From positions 1 to 10,626 of the forward strand of contig DJBN01000069.1 of NCBI GenBank assembly GCA_002430075.1: 10,626 bases of DNA, written 5' to 3'. This DNA is from Actinobacteria bacterium UBA5975. GTDB lineage: Bacteria; Actinomycetota; Actinomycetes; Nanopelagicales; Nanopelagicaceae. Shown one piece after another: positions 6,447 through 10,626 of the stretch. A program made the translations under genes and the position numbers. The notes under the pieces are model-generated. The model did not search any database, had not been told where the DNA came from, and was given only the letters and a program-made list of their open reading frames with translations. Numbering within the stretch: position 1 is the first letter of the stretch; each line of letters opens with the position of its first letter.

Positions 6447-7483
6447 ATCGTAGAAGCGTCAATGACGAAGCGATATTTCACATCACTAGCCACAGTGCGC
6501 TCGTAGGCTTGATTGATGTAATCGGCCTTAATAACTTCTACATCGCTCACGATTGAATTTTCCCCACAGAAATTAAGCATCTCCTGCAACTCGGGCATGC
6601 CGCCAATCATAGATCCACTAATAGATCTACGACCATCCAATAGAGCGCCCACATGGATGCTATATGGCTTACCAGGAAGACCGATTACAACAAGAGATCC
6701 GTCGAGTTTTAGAAGTGAGATGTACTTATTAATATCAATTTCGGCGCTGACTGTGTTGAGAATGACGTCGAAACTCTTTGCATGTTCTGCAAAAATTGAC
6801 TCATCATTGGTTGCAACAAAATGATGTGCGCCCATAGCCAGAGCGTCAGCCTCTTTTTGAGGTGAGTGTGAAAGTACAGTTACATCAGCGCCCATAGCTA
6901 CGGCGAATTTGACTCCCATATGGCCCAAGCCACCAAGACCCATAACAGCAACCTTCTTGCCCTTACCGACACCCCAACGCTTAATTGGAGAGTAAAGGGT
7001 GATTCCTGCACACAAGAGTGGTGCTACGCCTTCGAGAGGAAGATTTTCAGGAATATGAACTGCATAATCTTCATTGATAACGAAGTAATTGCTATAGCCG
7101 CCCATAGCAACGGTCTTACCATCTCTCTCCATTTGGTTATACGTTCCCGTCATTCCCTCTAAGCAATATTGTTGAAGACCAGCTTTGCAGTTCTCGCAGG
7201 TACGACAGGAATCCACGAAAACTCCGATACCGATCTTGTCTCCGATTGAGAACTTAGAAACCTCTGAACCAATAGCTGTGACAACTCCTGCTATCTCGTG
7301 TCCTGGAACCATGGGAAATATCGCAGGTCCCCATTCTTCGCGCGCCTGATGTATATCGGAGTGGCAAATACCTGAGTAGGCGATACTCAGGCCAACATCG
7401 TGAACTCCCAATTGACGACGATCGAATTGGAATGGAACAAGCGGATGGCTAGCTTGCATAACAGCATAGGCACGTGTATTCAT
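6443..7483 (-). CDS. adhC: Zinc-dependent NADP-type alcohol dehydrogenase (AdhC/CAD family)
   Basis: A 346-residue medium-chain dehydrogenase of the cinnamyl-alcohol dehydrogenase/YahK class, interconverting aldehydes and alcohols with NAD(P)H. Catalytic zinc ligands are Cys40 (GICHSD), His62 with Glu63 (PGHEIAG) and Cys158 (LLCAGIT). Structural zinc ligands are Cys93, Cys96, Cys99 and Cys107. The Rossmann motif GLGGLGHMG spans 182-190, and the strand ends VTVLSHSPQK, where Ser and Lys in place of an acidic residue favour NADP(H). Similarity to remembered M. tuberculosis AdhC (Rv3045) runs end to end, including FVDSCR, ITLYSP and ASDVKYRFVID. An AAGGA (7491-7495) stands seven bases before ATG 7483. 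It is last in the apt-acyltransferase-tdk-adhC run, 34 bp after tdk. Its natural substrate cannot be told from sequence. Confidence 0.94.
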   Translation of the reverse strand: MNTRAYAVMQASHPLVPFQFDRRQLGVHDVGLSIAYSGICHSDIHQAREEWGPAIFPMVPGHEIAGVVTAIGSEVSKFSIGDKIGIGVFVDSCRTCENCKAGLQQYCLEGMTGTYNQMERDGKTVAMGGYSNYFVINEDYAVHIPENLPLEGVAPLLCAGITLYSPIKRWGVGKGKKVAVMGLGGLGHMGVKFAVAMGADVTVLSHSPQKEADALAMGAHHFVATNDESIFAEHAKSFDVILNTVSAEIDINKYISLLKLDGSLVVIGLPGKPYSIHVGALLDGRRSISGSMIGGMPELQEMLNFCGENSIVSDVEVIKADYINQAYERTVASDVKYRFVIDASTI

Positions 7484-7517
7484 TGTATTTTCCTTTTAAC
7501 TTAGTTGAGCAGGTGAG

Positions 7518-8162
7518 CTATTCGTTGAAGGGGAGCGGATCAGAGCTAATATGGCCGGCTCGCGATGCGCGGCCGGTAACTTTACGCATATGGTGACGGC
7601 GGCATAGTACTTCATAAGCAATTTCAGAGCTTTTTCCTACATCACCTACTACCACTTGCTCACCTTCTGTGACCATGACACCATTAACGGTTCGGGCATT
7701 GTGGGTTGCGCGAGAGCCGCACCAACAGAGCGCCTCAACTTGCAGGGTATTAACGCGATCTGCTAATTCGACAAGTCGAGCTGAGCCAGGAAAAAGTTTG
7801 GTCCGAAAGTCAGCCAAGATACCAAAGGCATAGACATCAATTCCAAGACCATCGACTATCTTCGCAAGGCCATCAATTTGATCTGGCTGATAGAACTGAG
7901 CTTCATCGCAGATGATGTAATCAATGCGATCTCCCATGGAGAGGTGTTCGACGACAAATTTATGGATATCAAGGGTTGGTTCGACTTCGATAGCCTCAGA
8001 TTGGAGTCCCAAGCGAGAACTGATGAGGCCCGCCCCGGCTCGATCCTTGCTTGTGAAGATAAGCCCTGATCGTCCACGACTCTTATGGTTATGCGCTGTC
8101 TGCAGTGCAAGGGTCGACTTTCCACTGTCCATAGTTCCGCAGTAATACAACAATTCAGCCAC
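7518..8162 (-). CDS. tdk: Thymidine kinase, type II
   Basis: Phosphorylates thymidine to dTMP with ATP for pyrimidine salvage. From GTG 8162 the protein is 214 residues and begins MAELLYYCGTMDSGKST, the standard family N-terminus, with P-loop GTMDSGKST (9-17). DEAQF (86-90) carries the catalytic Glu87. Zinc ligands come from C146/C148 in LCWCG and C187/H190 in CRRHH, and the lasso/thymidine-binding region precedes YEVLCRRHH. The start at GTG 8162 is favoured by AAGGA seven bases upstream. A longer TTG start at 8201 adds 13 atypical residues and falls within an 8-bp hairpin. It follows the acyltransferase by 47 bp and precedes adhC by 34 bp on the same strand, so it is probably in one operon. 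It matches remembered Streptomyces thymidine kinase closely. Confidence 0.95.
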   Translation of the reverse strand: MAELLYYCGTMDSGKSTLALQTAHNHKSRGRSGLIFTSKDRAGAGLISSRLGLQSEAIEVEPTLDIHKFVVEHLSMGDRIDYIICDEAQFYQPDQIDGLAKIVDGLGIDVYAFGILADFRTKLFPGSARLVELADRVNTLQVEALCWCGSRATHNARTVNGVMVTEGEQVVVGDVGKSSEIAYEVLCRRHHMRKVTGRASRAGHISSDPLPFNE

Positions 8163-8184
8163 GCGCGCATCCTTGCACCATTCG

Positions 8185-8204
8185 GCCTTGAGCGCACTCA
8201 AGGC
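8185..8204. repeat. 8-bp perfect hairpin between acyltransferase and tdk
   Basis: GCCTTGAG (8185-8192) and CTCAAGGC (8197-8204) are perfect reverse complements with a 4-base loop. On the transcript the hairpin begins five bases past the acyltransferase stop and ends before the tdk ribosome-binding site. No T-run follows. It could be a weak terminator, an mRNA-stabilising or processing hairpin that sets different levels for the two genes, or insulation of the tdk start. Confidence 0.55.
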
Positions 8205-8209
8205 GCACG

Positions 8210-10054
8210 CTACAAGACTCCCAGCTTTGTGAGTTCTCTCGCTAGTTGCTCTGAGAGTTTCATAGACATAGCCATTGTCAAATGGGAGGCATCTCTATAT
8301 ACAACAGTCTCTCCAATTACAGCGGGACAGATACGAGTGCAGAGCCATTGCGTTGGATTGATGCGCTCAAATCCACTTACAAAGATCGGAACCGATCGTT
8401 GAGAGTCGTTACATAGTTCGTTTTTCTTCGAGGACAGACACGCGGGAATATCGCGAAGGGGCTGTGGTGTATCGGAGATATAGATGATGCTCCTGGATGA
8501 ACTTTTAAGTTCTCTATATGTCTTTCTCTCACCTTGCGACCACCACGTGCGAGTATCCGAGAAGCCTTTAGGAATTTCAAAGTGCTGGAATCCTGAGACG
8601 ATAACGGCTGAAGGACGTATCTGCGCAATTCTCGAGAAGGCGTTGGCTCGCCAAGCAAAGCAATCTGAATTTCGATATTGACCTGTTTCCACCTTTTTGA
8701 CAGCTGGTCCTGGGCACGCTGACTTCGTCAGTGATATTAATTCAAAATTATTTTCTATCGCCAGTTTCTCAAGAGCTGGGAACCATTGCGCCGCATGGGA
8801 ATCACCAAAAAGTACTATCTTCTTCTCTGCGCCTTTGACTCCATAAATGCAGGTTGCGGGGACCTTCTCACCGTAGTTGGCATGGCAGCCATCGTGATAA
8901 ATAATCGGCTTCGCCGTTATTTGCGAGAGAGATTGCACTTTACCAAGACCGATATCAAGGCGATCGTTGCTTGACACATAGATGCAAGCACCCAGAATTA
9001 GAGAGAAGGCAGTGGCGACGGTGGTGGTTCGCAATATGACCCTACGACTAATTGTCGCATTTCTCAGTGGTTCCTCTACGAAGCGGTGAGTTAAACCAGC
9101 CAATACCAAAGTCAGAGAGATGAACACCACTCGTTCCAGAAATGTCAGCGTTCTACCAAAAGAGATTGCCGGGATTACAAGCAGTGGCCAGTGCCAAAGA
9201 TAGAGAGGATAAGAAATCGCACCTAGCCATTGCACAAATCGAAATTCTGAAAAGCGATTAAGAGCGGCGGGCCATGAATTGATGGTGGCCAATAGGAGGG
9301 CTGTGCCTAGCACGGGAGCAACCGCGGCAGTCCCCGGGAATATTGTTCTGTCGCTTAAAAATAGAGAACTATAAGTAAGCAGTGCTAGCCCGGAATAGAC
9401 ATAGTTCTTCGCAAAACGAACTCTCGAAGGAATGAAAATTAGAAGTGCGCCAACTCCAAGCTCCCAGGCACGAGTAGGTAGTGAATAGAAGGCCCAAGTA
9501 GGTGAGTTTTCGCTTTGATACAGGCTAAAGAGAAATGATGTGATGGTGACTGCGCAAACACCGTAAAGAATGCCTCTTCGTCCACCGATTTTGTAGAAGA
9601 GGTAAATCAGAAATGGCCAGAAGAGATAGAACTGCTCTTCAACTGCGAGTGACCAGTAATGAATTACGACAGAAGGTAGCGCACCTAAATTCTGGTAATC
9701 CATCTGCCACGAAGCAAAGAGATAATTTGAGATGTAGAGCGATGCGGCTGCGATATCACGTCCAAGATTATGGCGCATCGTTGTAGGCAGAACGATCCAG
9801 GCCGCAATACCCGTTGCAATCAATACGAGAAATGAAGAAGGGAGTAATCTTTTCGCGCGCCGCAGGTAGAAATTAGAAAAAGAGAGAGTCTGGGTCTTAT
9901 CAAGTTCTCGAATAAGTAGACCAGTGATGAGAAAACCTGAAATTACGTAGAAGATGTCAACTCCTACAAATCCTCCACCGATTAATTTGGCGTGATAGAT
10001 CACGACAAGTATCGCGGCTAAAGCCCGCAACGCTTGAATTTGCGGGATACGCAT
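8210..10054 (-). CDS. OafA/YrhL-type membrane O-acyltransferase with C-terminal SGNH domain
   Basis: A 614-residue fusion of an acyltransferase-3 membrane domain (about 1-345, roughly ten helices) with an extracytoplasmic SGNH hydrolase-like domain (about 385-614). The first part shows IQALRALAAILVVIYH with conserved His21, GGFVGVDIFYVISGFLI, RRAKRLLP (65-72), YWSLAVEEQFYLFWP (133-147), SYPLYLWHWP (281-290) and FVEEPLR. The SGNH part shows FGDSH with Ser419, SACPGP (445-450), and a final DASH with Asp588 and His591. Cysteines at 390, 402, 447, 465, 539, 548, 572 and 576 may form disulfides outside the cell. Such proteins acetylate surface polysaccharides, peptidoglycan or lipids; the acceptor here is unknown. 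Its ATG shares one base with the apt stop (TAATG), pointing to translational coupling. Confidence 0.93.
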   Translation of the reverse strand: MRIPQIQALRALAAILVVIYHAKLIGGGFVGVDIFYVISGFLITGLLIRELDKTQTLSFSNFYLRRAKRLLPSSFLVLIATGIAAWIVLPTTMRHNLGRDIAAASLYISNYLFASWQMDYQNLGALPSVVIHYWSLAVEEQFYLFWPFLIYLFYKIGGRRGILYGVCAVTITSFLFSLYQSENSPTWAFYSLPTRAWELGVGALLIFIPSRVRFAKNYVYSGLALLTYSSLFLSDRTIFPGTAAVAPVLGTALLLATINSWPAALNRFSEFRFVQWLGAISYPLYLWHWPLLVIPAISFGRTLTFLERVVFISLTLVLAGLTHRFVEEPLRNATISRRVILRTTTVATAFSLILGACIYVSSNDRLDIGLGKVQSLSQITAKPIIYHDGCHANYGEKVPATCIYGVKGAEKKIVLFGDSHAAQWFPALEKLAIENNFELISLTKSACPGPAVKKVETGQYRNSDCFAWRANAFSRIAQIRPSAVIVSGFQHFEIPKGFSDTRTWWSQGERKTYRELKSSSRSIIYISDTPQPLRDIPACLSSKKNELCNDSQRSVPIFVSGFERINPTQWLCTRICPAVIGETVVYRDASHLTMAMSMKLSEQLARELTKLGVL

Positions 10055-10581
10055 TAGATTGTCACAAGAACCTGAAGAGGTATATCCGGATATTTCTTCC
10101 CTAGCTTTAGACGTCCTCCAAGTGCTGAAATTTCCAGAAGCGCAACGATGGAATCAACAATTCCACCAGCATCGCGAACCAACTGGATTCCTGCATCGAC
10201 AGTGCCACCAGTTGCTAGAACATCATCGACAATCGTGACATGAGAACCGAGAACGAGTGCGTCCTGTTGAATCTCTAAGTTGTCTTCTCCGTATTCCAAA
10301 CCATAAGAGCGTGAGAAAGTAGCCCCCGGCAATTTTCCTGCCTTTCGCAACTGAATAAATCCTGACGCATTCTTGTGGGCAATAGCGCTACCGAAGATAA
10401 AACCGCGCGCCTCAATGCCTGCAACAACCGAAGAGGGAGAGACGAAGCCAGACATTTCGCTGATAACGGTTGCGAAAGCTTCTGGATGAGCAAGGAGAGG
10501 CGAAATGTCTTGAAAGAGAATCCCAGGCTTTGGAAAATGAGGAATAGGTCTGATGAGAGCGATTGCATCTTCTATATTCAT
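10054..10581 (-). CDS. apt: Adenine phosphoribosyltransferase
   Basis: Makes AMP from adenine and PRPP in the cytoplasm. From ATG 10581 it has 175 residues, like other bacterial Apt proteins. FPKPGILFQDISPLL near the N-terminus, EARGFIFGSAIA, RKAGKLPGATFSRSYGLEYGEDNLEI (the flexible catalytic loop and dimer region) and the PRPP-binding motif VTIVDDVLATGGT are all present. The start could instead be GTG 10596, five residues longer. ATG 10581 agrees better with short N-termini such as that of B. subtilis Apt, but neither has a strong ribosome-binding site. It heads the visible minus-strand run, with its stop overlapping the acyltransferase start by one base. A tRNA-like 3' end lies 10 bases upstream of the GTG. 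With the purine permease it could form an adenine salvage route. Confidence 0.95.
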   Translation of the reverse strand: MNIEDAIALIRPIPHFPKPGILFQDISPLLAHPEAFATVISEMSGFVSPSSVVAGIEARGFIFGSAIAHKNASGFIQLRKAGKLPGATFSRSYGLEYGEDNLEIQQDALVLGSHVTIVDDVLATGGTVDAGIQLVRDAGGIVDSIVALLEISALGGRLKLGKKYPDIPLQVLVTI

Positions 10582-10606
10582 AACTTCACTCTTCACCGTA
10601 ACTCTG

Positions 10607-10626
10607 TGTCCGAACGGGGACTTGAA
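10607..10626 (-). tRNA. Possible 3' end of a tRNA gene, perhaps tRNA-Leu (cut by window)
   Basis: On the minus strand the window begins with TTCAAGT, a good match to the T-loop. Then come CCCCG, which would be the 3' half of the T-stem, TTCGGAC as the 3' acceptor strand, and A as the discriminator base at 10607. CCA is not encoded, as is common in actinobacteria. The acceptor would require GTCCGAA at the 5' end, which resembles actinobacterial tRNA-Leu. Only about 20 bases are visible, so the call rests on pattern alone. Confidence 0.45.

Noticed and set aside
10605..10619. Shared CCCGTTCGG motif upstream of apt (10610-10618) and of serB (1948-1956, minus strand) as a common operator
   Set aside because: Only two copies of a 9-mer at different distances from the starts, and the apt copy is better explained as part of a tRNA acceptor/T-stem.
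1..10626. CRISPR arrays, insertion sequences, prophage genes, toxin-antitoxin or defence systems
   Set aside because: No regularly spaced repeats, transposase motifs, or recognisable defence or phage proteins were seen on either strand.

Overview
This window looks like a piece of an actinobacterial chromosome with a compact gene layout and moderate GC (roughly 45-50% by eye, not counted). The proteins read as actinobacterial types: long-form HisG, SerB with two ACT domains (SerB2 type), an AdhC-type alcohol dehydrogenase, type II thymidine kinase and actinobacterial Ung. The combination of these families with modest GC and near-zero intergenic space fits small-genome freshwater actinobacteria (acI/Nanopelagicales-like). 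That placement is an inference, not a computed assignment.

Layout. (1) 1-716, plus strand: hisG, missing its 5' end at the window edge. Its stop codon directly abuts the stop of the convergent serB (717-1919, minus). (2) A short divergent promoter region separates serB from an ABC transporter ATPase (2004-2792, plus). The ATPase overlaps uracil-DNA glycosylase ung (2758-3402, plus) by 35 bp. (3) A long inverted repeat (3401-3447) lies between ung and a convergent NCS2/AzgA-type purine permease (3464-4900, minus). (4) The permease has a 103-bp leader that may fold into a three-way junction hiding its Shine-Dalgarno sequence. Upstream of it, on the same strand, is a YczE-family membrane protein (5004-5672, minus). 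(5) Divergent from YczE is a DUF554 membrane protein (5712-6446, plus), apparently on a leaderless transcript. Its 3' end overlaps the end of adhC by 3-4 bp and contains a 10-bp GC-rich hairpin. (6) A minus-strand run apt (10054-10581) > OafA/SGNH acyltransferase (8210-10054) > tdk (7518-8162) > adhC (6443-7483) fills the rest. Just upstream of apt, at the window edge, is what looks like the 3' end of a tRNA gene, perhaps tRNA-Leu.

How the genes fit together. Several genes concern nucleobases and nucleotides: a purine permease, adenine phosphoribosyltransferase, thymidine kinase, uracil-DNA glycosylase, and the PRPP-using HisG. This suits a salvage-oriented lifestyle. Amino-acid synthesis is represented by hisG and serB. 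The acyltransferase probably decorates a surface polysaccharide and has no obvious link to its operon partners. YczE and DUF554 are families of unknown function.

There is no gene-free stretch longer than about 110 bp. I see no CRISPR array, insertion sequence, phage gene or toxin-antitoxin pair. Nothing here is convincingly a new multi-gene system. The most interesting non-coding object is the structured leader of the purine permease.
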